Source: Methylobacter psychrophilus (lineage in GTDB: Bacteria > Pseudomonadota > Gammaproteobacteria > Methylococcales > Methylomonadaceae). From it: a DNA stretch of 35,219 bases. Positions 27,616 to 35,219 of the stretch are shown piece after piece. The notes under the pieces are model-generated. The model was not told the DNA's origin. It made no database searches and worked only from the letters and a program-made list of their open reading frames with translations. Position 1 is the stretch's first letter. Each line of letters starts with the position of its first letter. The stretch lies in NCBI RefSeq assembly GCF_025583945.1, contig NZ_JAOEGU010000043.1:1-35219 (forward strand). The letters are read 5' to 3'. Made by a program: the position numbers and the translations under genes.

Positions 27616-28239
27616 TCCGAATTAATATAAATGATAATACTCAAGTGGTTGCTATTAAAATCATACAACAATCTCGAATAGATGTAACGAATGATAGTAA
27701 AAGAGACGAAATTTTGGTAAATGTTTGGCGCGCTGATTGGGTGATTTTATGCTTTGAAAAACTTGCCATTGCGAATAATGTTACCAGTCTTGTTTAGTTT
27801 TTAAATAACTTGCTTGCCAAAATTTTTTTTTAACAAAAAAATACTGTAAAACTGAAAAATTAAATGGATTTAGAGCTTATCCGTATATAAGGTAACTCGC
27901 AATAAATACCCCCAATTGACACCTCTTTAAGCACAAGGTCTGACGGTCAAATCGTATTTTGGCAGTGATGCATCCCGATCTATTCTGTTGGCAAGTGCGT
28001 TAAAGGCCTTGTTCGTCATCCGCACGCCTTTTTGGTAAGTAGTTTCGACCAGCGTAGTAAGATTTAACCGCCGATGCAACAACTACATTGACAATTTCCG
28101 GCTACTCCATCACACAATTCACTTCATGATCCAAGATTTTTTATTTCGTAAGAGCATGATTGTAATCAATTTTATTTATATGTATTAAACATTGGCTAAG
28201 ATTGCAACTTCGGAGTTGAATCCACCCATGATGTTAAAC
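27616..28239. other. AT-rich intergenic region with a transposase-like remnant
   Basis: No intact gene is present. On the plus strand a short frame ends at about 27799 without a credible start. On the minus strand a 51-codon stretch (27927-28082) reads like the end of a transposase and is listed separately. The rest is AT-rich, including runs of A and T around 27820-27860. No terminator with a T-tract follows the operon that ends at 28240. Confidence 0.5.
27927..28082 (-). pseudogene. Possible transposase C-terminal remnant
   Basis: A minus-strand frame between a TAG at 28083-28085 and a TAA at 27927-27929 encodes 51 residues. It includes LTTLVETTYQKGVRMTNKAF and ends in KYDLTVRP plus three residues. 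The pattern, a Tyr-x-x-Gly-hydrophobic stretch followed by Asn-Arg-Ile-Asp-Arg-Asp and a terminal hydrophobic-Thr-x-x-Pro, reminds me of the C-terminus of ISAzo13/IS630-type transposases. No start codon context or ribosome-binding site exists. The assignment is tentative. Confidence 0.35.
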
Positions 28240-30354
28240 TTACCAGCCGCTTTCTCTAATAATAACTGCGAGTGCCGAACGCAGTAATCGCCCCGATATA
28301 CTTTCAGCCGGCGTAGTTAGCGACAATCGGCCTCGAACGGTATATGGCAGCTTGATACTGGTGTTTTTAACTTGTAACAGTAAACGATATACACCTTGCT
28401 CAGGAATTAAGTGATGTTGTTTATCTTCTCTAACGGCAATAGTGCCGCCATAGCGTGAACTAAGTTCTGCCAAGGTTAATTGGCGTGTGCCAGAAGGATC
28501 AATATTTAGTACATTGACTAAAATAGGCGCTAAATCACCCCCATCAGGATAAAAAGTACCGCTTACTCCTTGTTGTAAACGCTGTAAATCTGCTTCTTCG
28601 GCATAAGCGATGACTAAATGACCGGGGCTAATAACGACACCTAACGGTTCGTCTTTAGCTAGCCATTCACCAGAGCGCAAAGAATCGGATAAGTCTCTTA
28701 TATGACCATTAAATCTGGCATGTATGGTTAGTTTGTCATGTGCATCATGCAGCCCTTTTAGTTCTGCTAAGGTTGACTGTAAGGCCTCCATGTCCATGGG
28801 ATTATGCCTGGCTAATGCCAAGTCAAGACTTTGTGAAGCTAGTTGTTGCGTTAACTCAGCCCAACGTAGTTCAGCGGTATGGATACGAAAATCAAGATCT
28901 GGCGACGTTAATTCGAGTAGCACTTGTCCTTCTGTAACCGTATCTCCCTCGTGTATTAACACTTTTTTAATTTGAGAGGGTTGAGGGCTATATAAAGTAA
29001 ATTCAGCCGCTCCTTTGAGTAAGCCTGGAACCAGTAAATGTGTCTGCCAAGGCACGATGAATATGGCGATAGCGATAATAGGAATAAACCAAGCAAGATG
29101 AGGCCGGAGACTAAAATCTTGTCTTGTAAATAACTTACGCCAAATAACCATTTCTTTAAACATAGGTCTAGCCACAAACCAAATAATTTCAACGGCAAAT
29201 AAGCCTAAACCTAGTGCTTTGAAGAAAAAATGATAAACGGCCCAAGCAATACCGGCAAATAGCAGTAAACGATAAATCCAAGTCGCGTAAGCATAGGCAA
29301 TTAGTAAACGTTGGCGATTCTTATGCCATAACTCGGGTGGAGGGAAATTAAAGCGAAATAGATTTTCTCGTAAATGCCAGCGCGCCAAAGCAAAGGAACG
29401 GTCTTGTAAATTAGGAATATCGAGCAGATCAGAGAGTAAATAATAACCATCAAAGCGCATAAAAGGGTTTAGATTGATGGCTAAGGTGACCAGCCACGTA
29501 GAACTAGCTAATACGTAAACCCCGCTACGGAAAGAGCCATCAGGTAATATTGTCCATAATAAGGTTGCCAAGGCCGCTAGTATGAGTTCGGCAAACATAC
29601 CTGCCGCATCAATGATTAAACGATCTTGACGTCGCGGCAAACGCCAGGCATCGGTAACGTCGGTCCATAACACCGGGAAACCCATCATTAGAGCGATACC
29701 CATGCTAGGCACTCGACAACCAAAATGGCTGGCGGCAAAAGCATGACCTAACTCATGTATCAGTTTGGCTAACGACAGCATGATGGCTGTTGTTAGCATA
29801 CCTTCTGGTGTAATGACATAGAGAAAGCTATGACTAAAACTTGTCCATTGCTGTGCGATCAGATAAGCGGCTAAAGCAGAAATAAAAAGTAATATCAGCA
29901 AGCTACGGCGATTAAAAAACTTATTAATGAGAGGCAGCGTCTTTTGTAGATAAGGCCCCGGTCTTAATAACGGCACGCGCATAAACAAATAGTTATGCAA
30001 TAGCCATAGCCAAAAACCGGTATGTGAGTTTTTTTTAAGCTGTGCTAAAAACTGACTCGCTTGGGTACCTTCTGGTTTTGATAAGTGATGATTAACGATA
30101 AACTTGGCAAACGCCTCAATTTCTACGGTTGAGGTACTAATAGGCGTAGTGTGTTCGATGGCTGTGACAATTTTCTCTGCGCTAGCCAACGACCAATATT
30201 GTAAACATTCGAACTCTAGCCAGCCAAGTCGATAATAGCGATGTGTAGCTTGATCATATAAGGTCCATGAGGGTGAGCCATTAAGCGCTCTAGGCCCTGG
30301 GTAAATCGCTAAATCTTCACGTAATTGCGGCCAAATAGCTAAAGCTTCTACCAT
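28240..30354 (-). CDS. M50 metalloprotease domain fused to HlyD-like adaptor
   Basis: This 704-residue inner-membrane protein comes last in the adhesin operon, overlapping the preceding gene by 7 bp. The N-terminal part (about 1-90, LREDLAIYPGPRALNGSPSW) resembles a PqqD-like substrate-recognition domain. A multi-span region (about 110-425) carries the site-2-protease signature HELGH (His200, Glu201, His204) and NPFMRFDGYY (Asp302 as likely third zinc ligand). The C-terminal part (about 430-704) is an HlyD-like module: a biotinyl-lipoyl half-motif (IKKVLIHEGDTVTEGQVLLEL), a short helical hairpin (about 475-525) and beta-barrel segments. Such a protein could act as inner-membrane component of an exporter, a maturation protease, or both. 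No ATPase domain is present. The substrate is probably the repeat protein encoded first in the operon. Confidence 0.85.
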   Translation of the reverse strand: MVEALAIWPQLREDLAIYPGPRALNGSPSWTLYDQATHRYYRLGWLEFECLQYWSLASAEKIVTAIEHTTPISTSTVEIEAFAKFIVNHHLSKPEGTQASQFLAQLKKNSHTGFWLWLLHNYLFMRVPLLRPGPYLQKTLPLINKFFNRRSLLILLFISALAAYLIAQQWTSFSHSFLYVITPEGMLTTAIMLSLAKLIHELGHAFAASHFGCRVPSMGIALMMGFPVLWTDVTDAWRLPRRQDRLIIDAAGMFAELILAALATLLWTILPDGSFRSGVYVLASSTWLVTLAINLNPFMRFDGYYLLSDLLDIPNLQDRSFALARWHLRENLFRFNFPPPELWHKNRQRLLIAYAYATWIYRLLLFAGIAWAVYHFFFKALGLGLFAVEIIWFVARPMFKEMVIWRKLFTRQDFSLRPHLAWFIPIIAIAIFIVPWQTHLLVPGLLKGAAEFTLYSPQPSQIKKVLIHEGDTVTEGQVLLELTSPDLDFRIHTAELRWAELTQQLASQSLDLALARHNPMDMEALQSTLAELKGLHDAHDKLTIHARFNGHIRDLSDSLRSGEWLAKDEPLGVVISPGHLVIAYAEEADLQRLQQGVSGTFYPDGGDLAPILVNVLNIDPSGTRQLTLAELSSRYGGTIAVREDKQHHLIPEQGVYRLLLQVKNTSIKLPYTVRGRLSLTTPAESISGRLLRSALAVIIRESGW

Positions 30355-31682
30355 GGCAACCAGAGTCTTGCTGTACGTAAAGGCTTACGTAGTAGCCATA
30401 ACAAAAATGGCCGACGCGTGCCGTATAGTTTAGCAATGCCGTGATAACCCAATCGCGGTAACTCTGAGCCCTCGGCAAATTCAGCTTTAAGTCGATAAGC
30501 CATGATATCCGCTGGAGTAGGACTGGTACGATAGCTAAAATAAGTCAATTTAGCTTGTAACGGTTGATGGGGTGATACATTAGAGAAAAACTGAACCAAG
30601 TCGCCTGCTTGTAGTTCGATTAAATCATCCATCGGTAAGCGTATTTCCAAATCAATAGTTTGTGGGTTGGCGATAGCCAGAATTTTTTCACCCTGAGTAA
30701 CGGGACGTCCCATCCAATCATTGGGATCGTCAAATACGGCGATACCGGGGTGGTTGGCAAATACTACGCAACGTTCGAGTAGGGTACGTACATAATCGGC
30801 TTCTGCGTTTTGTTGATCCCATTTACTTTTTAAACCTGCTAATTTAGCTTTTACAGTAGGATCCAACAACGCTTGCTGCGTCATTTGTAAATATTCAGTT
30901 TGGGCAATATCACGGGTTTCTTCGGCAACATTAAGGCGACTTTGTAATTGCGTCCTATCTAATGAAAACAGCTTTTGTCCGACACTAACGGTTTCATTAG
31001 GCTGTACATAAAAGCTTTCAACCACACCTTCCAACGGTGCTCTAACTAAATTGGGTTGATGAGGGATCACTTCTGCTTCAGCCAACACCGATTGATGTAT
31101 AGGAAAAAAAGCAGCAGCCAGTAGCAGCCCACCTATAATGAAGGCTCGTCGGTGCCTATGAGTATGGCTTTTCCAGGAAATTTTAGTTTGATCGGCTTCC
31201 GACAACGCCAAGGTATAACCATAGGCTTCACTTAAATAAGCCAGTAAATGGAGTTCTGCTTCATGCCAGGAGGTATCTCTAAATAATACCAAGAAATAAG
31301 TTCCACCTGCGGGAGCCGGTAAGGGTAGCCATAAAGCAAATTCAGGCGCCCAACTGGACCAATCATTAGCCAGTTCAGTAGGTAGGTCATTAACACTAAA
31401 CTCTGTAATACTGCCGGCGCGAGTATCGTTACTAAAGTGCTTTAAAACAGGCATGAGCCAAAGTGCATAAGGACTATTTTTTTCCAGGCTGACAACACCG
31501 GATGCAGCGACAATGCTATCGTTAGTTTTACGCCACAGTAATGCTTGCCGATAAGGCAATAATTCGCTGGTTTCATTTACGATGACATAAGGCAATTCTG
31601 CAGCAGGTGCTAACCTGGCGCGAGATTCTAACTGCAGTAATAGCGTCAGCCGGATTAGTCGAGGATCAGGAAGCTCTGTCAT
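30348..31682 (-). CDS. GAF-like / HlyD membrane adaptor
   Basis: This 444-residue membrane-fusion-type protein has a cytoplasmic N-terminal domain of about 165 residues (LLPYRQALLWRKTND, LHLLAYLSEAYGYTLAL) that looks like a GAF domain. One transmembrane helix follows (about 178-196, preceded by the basic HTHRHRR). The periplasmic HlyD part has two lipoyl halves (APLEGVVESFYVQPNETVSVGQ and FANHPGIAVF...GRPVTQGEKIL) around a helical hairpin (about 245-305), and a beta-barrel end. A GAF-like domain on an adaptor may sense a small ligand or simply dock to the membrane partner. Start and stop overlap both neighbours (4 bp and 7 bp), so translation is coupled. Confidence 0.8.
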   Translation of the reverse strand: MTELPDPRLIRLTLLLQLESRARLAPAAELPYVIVNETSELLPYRQALLWRKTNDSIVAASGVVSLEKNSPYALWLMPVLKHFSNDTRAGSITEFSVNDLPTELANDWSSWAPEFALWLPLPAPAGGTYFLVLFRDTSWHEAELHLLAYLSEAYGYTLALSEADQTKISWKSHTHRHRRAFIIGGLLLAAAFFPIHQSVLAEAEVIPHQPNLVRAPLEGVVESFYVQPNETVSVGQKLFSLDRTQLQSRLNVAEETRDIAQTEYLQMTQQALLDPTVKAKLAGLKSKWDQQNAEADYVRTLLERCVVFANHPGIAVFDDPNDWMGRPVTQGEKILAIANPQTIDLEIRLPMDDLIELQAGDLVQFFSNVSPHQPLQAKLTYFSYRTSPTPADIMAYRLKAEFAEGSELPRLGYHGIAKLYGTRRPFLLWLLRKPLRTARLWLPW

Positions 31683-32425
31683 GGGCTGCTGGTAAATTCT
31701 ATAGCGCCGCTCATACCCGGTAACAACTCATCCGCTTTATCAATAATACGACCATACACTTTAATGGTTTGGCTGACAGGGTCAACTTTGCCACCGACTC
31801 TAGTAATTTCAGCAGCGTAAGTTTTGGCTACTTCATCCAGTGTTATTTTAAAATGCTTACCGACTGTTAGATGTGGCATGGAACGAGAGGGTGACATAAA
31901 CTCAACTTCCAAATCTTTATCGTCTAAAATCTCCAGTAGTGGATCGCCAGGTCGTACCGATTGATATAGACGAGCAATGACTTCAGATACTTTACCAGAA
32001 AAAGGGGCGTGTATGACGCATCTATCCAGCATAGCTTGAGTGATGCGTACATCGGCTTTTGCTTCTTCTGCTTCGGCTTTGGAAATAGCCAGTTCTAAGG
32101 CACCAATTGAGCGACGATCTTCTAGTTGTTGATTAACCTCATAGACCTTCAGCTTTTTGCCTAGGGTCGCTTGGCTTTTACTTAATTGGGCTTCTTCAAG
32201 ATTACAGTGAAAACCCACCAGGATTTGTCCGGCACTAAAGTGTTCACCATCATGTAGTTTAAGCTGACTGATTCTAGCGCTAATCTCACTGGAAACAAGC
32301 GTGCTTTGTCTGGCTTTAAGTTGTGCACGTAAATGCAGGTTTTCAGTAATAAACTGAGCTTCAGCCAGTACCGGCAGTTGCCATAAAGTTAAACTTAAGG
32401 CCACTAATAAACTGCGGCAATTCAT
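31679..32425 (-). CDS. Periplasmic adaptor (membrane fusion) protein
   Basis: This 248-residue exported protein has a signal peptide (about 1-22, ending LAEA). The fold of RND/HlyD-type periplasmic adaptors is visible: a first lipoyl half (SSEISARISQLKLHDGEHFSAGQILV), a helical hairpin (about 75-130), a second half (CVIHAPFSGKVSEVIARLYQSVRPGDPLLEI) and a beta-barrel domain ending with LLPGMSGAIEF. It would bridge the inner-membrane components and the TolC-like channel. ATGA overlaps of 4 bp on both sides couple it to the channel gene and to the GAF/HlyD gene. At 248 residues it is short for the family, and the membrane-proximal domain seems minimal. Confidence 0.87.
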   Translation of the reverse strand: MNCRSLLVALSLTLWQLPVLAEAQFITENLHLRAQLKARQSTLVSSEISARISQLKLHDGEHFSAGQILVGFHCNLEEAQLSKSQATLGKKLKVYEVNQQLEDRRSIGALELAISKAEAEEAKADVRITQAMLDRCVIHAPFSGKVSEVIARLYQSVRPGDPLLEILDDKDLEVEFMSPSRSMPHLTVGKHFKITLDEVAKTYAAEITRVGGKVDPVSQTIKVYGRIIDKADELLPGMSGAIEFTSSP

Positions 32426-33957
32426 CCTCTTATAAGTCCCTGTGACGGTGTCGTAGATATTTTGGGTAGCTTGGGTAAGTCACCGGCATACCAGCGATTT
32501 AAGGTTTTTTCTAACTGAACTGACAACGCACGTACAGTAACATGCTCAATAATACCGGTGACAGGATCAAGACCTATTGATGCATATATATTGCCTAAAG
32601 CAGTATAAACATCCGCCAGACTTTGCTCTTTTTCTAGTTGCGAGGCTAGCGCCGAGGTTGCCGCATAGATTCTGTCTAGCTCGGAGCCCGCGTCGACTTC
32701 GGTATTATTGCTAATGGCTTTAAATAAACTTTGATCTATTTTGCTTAATTCACTGGCGCTTTGGTAACCATCCAAGGCCTTAAGGTATTGCTGATAACCA
32801 ATATTAATTTGCACCACGGCCGCAATACTTAAAGCTTTACGGCGAGTTTTGCCTACTTCTACCTGAGTTTCAGCCGTTTTCCATGTTTTTGGTGCCGATA
32901 CCAGATTAACTAAATTAAAAGTCGTGCGCGCACTGGCCTCCATCCAGGTTGAATAAACCAGAAAGGAGTTGCTATCCCAGTTGGCTGAAAGAGGAATAGT
33001 TAAACCTGGCATAGCTTTTAAGAGCTCTTTCCAGACTTCGTTACGACTGATACGTTCTTGATAAAGCTCTTCACGTAATTCTGGCCTAAAGAACAAGCCC
33101 ATGCTTTCTAAATCAGCCGGCGTAGCTTTTAATACCGGTGCCTCTGGAGTTTGTTCAGGATGGGCCAAGACAAAGTTAGAGTTCATAGGTACATTAATTA
33201 AACCGGCCAATTTAGGCTTGGCAGAGTTCAAATCGGCTCTTAGTTTTTTTAATTGAGCAATGATACGTAATAAACTACGTTGATATTCCAGTATGCCGAC
33301 CACGGGTTGCAAGCGGTCTTCGCCGATAGCTTTGCTTAATTTAAGCGCTTCTTCTGCTTGTGTAAGTACCGGTATCAGTTGTGGCAATAAGCGTTCAGCA
33401 ATATTGGTGCTCCAATAAGCCGACAGCACTTCTTTAACCAAATTATTGATCACTTTACGGCGACGTTCTTGAGCGATTAAGATTCGGTCCGCTTGTTGTT
33501 TAGCTTGAAAATAACTGGTACCAAAGTCAAGTAGGTTCCAAGTAAAAGCCAAGTCAGCAACACCTCTGCTGGTGTCTTGTGATGTAGACGGTGCCAAAGA
33601 TTGAACGCCTGTAGCCACATTAGTGCTAGATGATGCCAGCTCATTTTGCCGTCCCATATAGCCGGCATCAACCGCCAAACGTGGCAACATATTTAGCGTA
33701 GCCACTTCAAGCTGAGAATCTTGCAACACTTTTTCCATCATAGTTAAACGATGATCAAAGTTGTATTTAAGAGCCCGTGCCAAGGTATCATAAAAAGTCA
33801 AAGGCTGAGTGATAGGTTCCTGATGACTATAAATTTCTGTTTGGTCACTCAGCATAATGTTTAAGCGCGATTGGGCATCTATGGGTTGTGGAGTAATGGA
33901 ACAACTGCTTAATGTACTTGCTATCAAGGCAAGACTAACGTTTTTGTAAAAAGACAT
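32422..33957 (-). CDS. TolC-family outer-membrane channel lipoprotein
   Basis: This 511-residue outer-membrane efflux protein has a signal peptide with lipobox LSSC (Cys19), so it should be lipid-anchored. Two repeats of long helices flank short beta strands, as in TolC/OprM. These include TFYDTLARALKYNFDHRLTM (about 54-73), VADLAFTWNLLDFGTSYFQA (about 133-152) and, in the second half, ARTTFNLVNLVS and RKALSIAAVVQINIGYQQYL. The product provides the exit duct for the adaptor proteins encoded just downstream. It lies 26 bp after the adhesin gene, with a 4-bp overlap to the next gene. The C-terminal 50 residues (after about 460) extend past the family core. Confidence 0.88.
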   Translation of the reverse strand: MSFYKNVSLALIASTLSSCSITPQPIDAQSRLNIMLSDQTEIYSHQEPITQPLTFYDTLARALKYNFDHRLTMMEKVLQDSQLEVATLNMLPRLAVDAGYMGRQNELASSSTNVATGVQSLAPSTSQDTSRGVADLAFTWNLLDFGTSYFQAKQQADRILIAQERRRKVINNLVKEVLSAYWSTNIAERLLPQLIPVLTQAEEALKLSKAIGEDRLQPVVGILEYQRSLLRIIAQLKKLRADLNSAKPKLAGLINVPMNSNFVLAHPEQTPEAPVLKATPADLESMGLFFRPELREELYQERISRNEVWKELLKAMPGLTIPLSANWDSNSFLVYSTWMEASARTTFNLVNLVSAPKTWKTAETQVEVGKTRRKALSIAAVVQINIGYQQYLKALDGYQSASELSKIDQSLFKAISNNTEVDAGSELDRIYAATSALASQLEKEQSLADVYTALGNIYASIGLDPVTGIIEHVTVRALSVQLEKTLNRWYAGDLPKLPKISTTPSQGLIRG

Positions 33958-33983
33958 AGTAAGAAAATTAATAAGTTAAAGGA

Positions 33984-35219
33984 TTATAGATTTTTTAAGC
34001 TATCAAGTAAGGCGCGACTTTCTTGCAGTCGGCTTAGTTTTCCGACCATGTGTACTTGTTGGGTAAAGCTTTGATTACCTGACAGTGCTTCAAAATGATT
34101 AGCCAAACGAGCTTGGCTTACAGGTTTCTGAATACTGACATTAGGGCCTGTTGTATTAGGTGTTACGGGGGTATCTCCTTGTTGATTATCTAACTTGGGC
34201 TTGGTTTGGGGAGTGTTATCCTCTTTATTAACGCCAACCTTAAAGCTGGCACTCACTTCCTTGCCGTAACTATCCTTGGCCGTCACTGTTACTGTTACTG
34301 GTGCCGCGTCTTTAGGCGGAACACCCGAAAATTTTAAGGTTTTCGGATTAAAATTCAGCCAGGATGGTAAAGATTTACCCTCACTTGTTGTGGCTTTGAA
34401 GACCAATTGTTCATTAGGATTACTATGTATAAATATTGAAGCGGGGATTTGAAATGCATAATTTTGGCCTTCAGTTACCAACTGATTACGCACTGAGCCA
34501 ACAATAGATAGTTCAAAGTTTAAGTTATTATTTTGTACATTAGCTTTTTGTGAAGATAGTGAGAAATCGTTGTTGCTGGTTGTTTGATTTTTAGCTCCAG
34601 AATCAGGGCTCATGGCCATAGAGTTCGCTGTACTATTAGAGCTAGGTGCCGGGGTTAATGATGGCGTGGGTAGATTGGTTATTTGAATTAATGAGCCAGT
34701 TGTTGTGGTGTCTACGGCGTCACGCACTGCGCTGGCAGTATTACTGTCTGCTGAGACATTGCCGGTCGCATCGGTGAGCGTAGCCGAGACGGTTAGCATC
34801 GTACCGGCGGTTGGGGCCGTCACGGTGGTATTCCAGTAACCGTTACTGATATCGGTAGAGGTCAGTGTGTAGGTCGTAGAGGGGCCGGTGTTACTGGTCA
34901 GGGTGATAACTTCACCGGCAACCGCGCCCACAGGTAAACTGACTTTAATCGCATCGGTAGGCGAGCTGGCTTGCTCGGTCAGACTCAGGTGACCGTCTCT
35001 ATTGCCATCAGTACTGATGGCGACGGTGGGCGAGGGTGGTGCGCTGTCACGGACTGCGCTGGCAGTATTACTGTCTGCTGAGACATTGCCGGTCGCATCG
35101 GTGAGCGTAGCCGAGACGGTTAGCATCGTACCGGCGGTTGGGGCCGTCACGGTGGTATTCCAGTAACCGTTACTGATATCAGTAGACGTCAGTGTGTAGG
35201 TCGTAGAGGGGCCGGTGTT
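33984..35219 (-). CDS. Large repetitive Ig-like adhesin, C-terminal end (partial)
   Basis: The gene is open at the right edge; 411 C-terminal residues are visible. The first part consists of Ig-like repeats of 109 residues (327 bp) with TVTAPTAGTMLTVSATLTDA and linkers holding an EF-hand-like loop DGNRDGHLSLTE. A Ser/Asn/Thr-rich spacer (about 150-215 of the visible part) follows, then one cadherin/dystroglycan-type domain (about 225-320, PSWLNFNPKTLKFSGVP), a Pro/Gln/Thr linker and a helical tail of about 45 residues. No RTX nonapeptides are present. The protein is probably a giant surface adhesin or matrix protein, and is the likely cargo of the export genes that follow after 26 bp. The repeat DNA is GC-richer than its surroundings. 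Confidence 0.85.
   Translation of the reverse strand, partial: NTGPSTTYTLTSTDISNGYWNTTVTAPTAGTMLTVSATLTDATGNVSADSNTASAVRDSAPPSPTVAISTDGNRDGHLSLTEQASSPTDAIKVSLPVGAVAGEVITLTSNTGPSTTYTLTSTDISNGYWNTTVTAPTAGTMLTVSATLTDATGNVSADSNTASAVRDAVDTTTTGSLIQITNLPTPSLTPAPSSNSTANSMAMSPDSGAKNQTTSNNDFSLSSQKANVQNNNLNFELSIVGSVRNQLVTEGQNYAFQIPASIFIHSNPNEQLVFKATTSEGKSLPSWLNFNPKTLKFSGVPPKDAAPVTVTVTAKDSYGKEVSASFKVGVNKEDNTPQTKPKLDNQQGDTPVTPNTTGPNVSIQKPVSQARLANHFEALSGNQSFTQQVHMVGKLSRLQESRALLDSLKNL
34721..35219. repeat. 327-bp near-identical coding repeat
   Basis: Bases 34721-34892 recur at 35048-35219 with a period of 327 bp and only three mismatches in 172 positions. The period equals 109 codons, so the reading frame is kept. 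More copies probably continue beyond the window. The near-identity at DNA level suggests recent duplication or gene conversion, and the array may expand or contract. Confidence 0.9.

Noticed and set aside
27588-27799. Short plus-strand frame after the BON-protein gene
   Set aside because: There is no ATG start in good context, no ribosome-binding site and no similarity that I recognise.
33984-35219. RTX toxin or RTX adhesin with calcium-binding nonapeptides
   Set aside because: No GGxGxDxUx repeats occur in the visible 411 residues; the only calcium-like motif is the EF-hand-type loop between Ig repeats.

Overview
The window reads as a chromosomal segment of a gammaproteobacterium of moderate GC. 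The block carA-carB-greA-(yhbY)-rlmE-ftsH-glmM-tpiA-secG-tRNA-Leu(GAG) is a gene order well known in gammaproteobacteria such as Pseudomonas, and most products look gammaproteobacterial. A methylotrophic Methylococcales-like host is possible, but this is only an impression: no methane or methanol oxidation gene is present, so the genus stays open.

Layout. Positions 1-2131 hold a minus-strand run of three small exported proteins. One is a lipoprotein that appears frameshifted in a 7-base G run. Positions 2132-2799 are non-coding, with a fold-back element and two leader hairpins before a PLP-dependent decarboxylase (2800-4473). An AIM24-family protein follows, then argH on the minus strand. Positions 7253-18192 are housekeeping: carbamoyl-phosphate synthase (carAB), transcript cleavage factor (greA), ribosome maturation (yhbY, rlmE), membrane protease (ftsH), cell-wall precursor synthesis (glmM), glycolysis (tpiA), secretion (secG) and tRNA-Leu. 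The folP gene usually found between ftsH and glmM is absent. A complete IS982-like element (18459-19445) follows the tRNA and its terminator, where other genomes continue with rimP-nusA-infB or nuo genes.

Positions 19724-27011 hold an unusually long glutamate-synthase large subunit (1827 aa) and, 64 bp downstream, a CysJ-like diflavin reductase. No gltD and no cysI is visible. The pairing suggests a glutamate-synthase-like enzyme fed from NADPH through an FAD/FMN diflavin protein instead of GltD.

Positions 28240-35219 hold a tightly coupled minus-strand operon. It encodes the C-terminal end of a large repetitive Ig-like surface protein (running off the right edge), a TolC-like outer-membrane lipoprotein, a periplasmic adaptor, a GAF-like/HlyD membrane adaptor, and a fusion of an M50 metalloprotease membrane domain to an HlyD domain. 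There is no ABC ATPase or RND pump among these genes. The best candidate for an undescribed system is therefore this ABC-less, protease-adaptor export machine dedicated to a giant adhesin. The glutamate synthase/diflavin pair is second.
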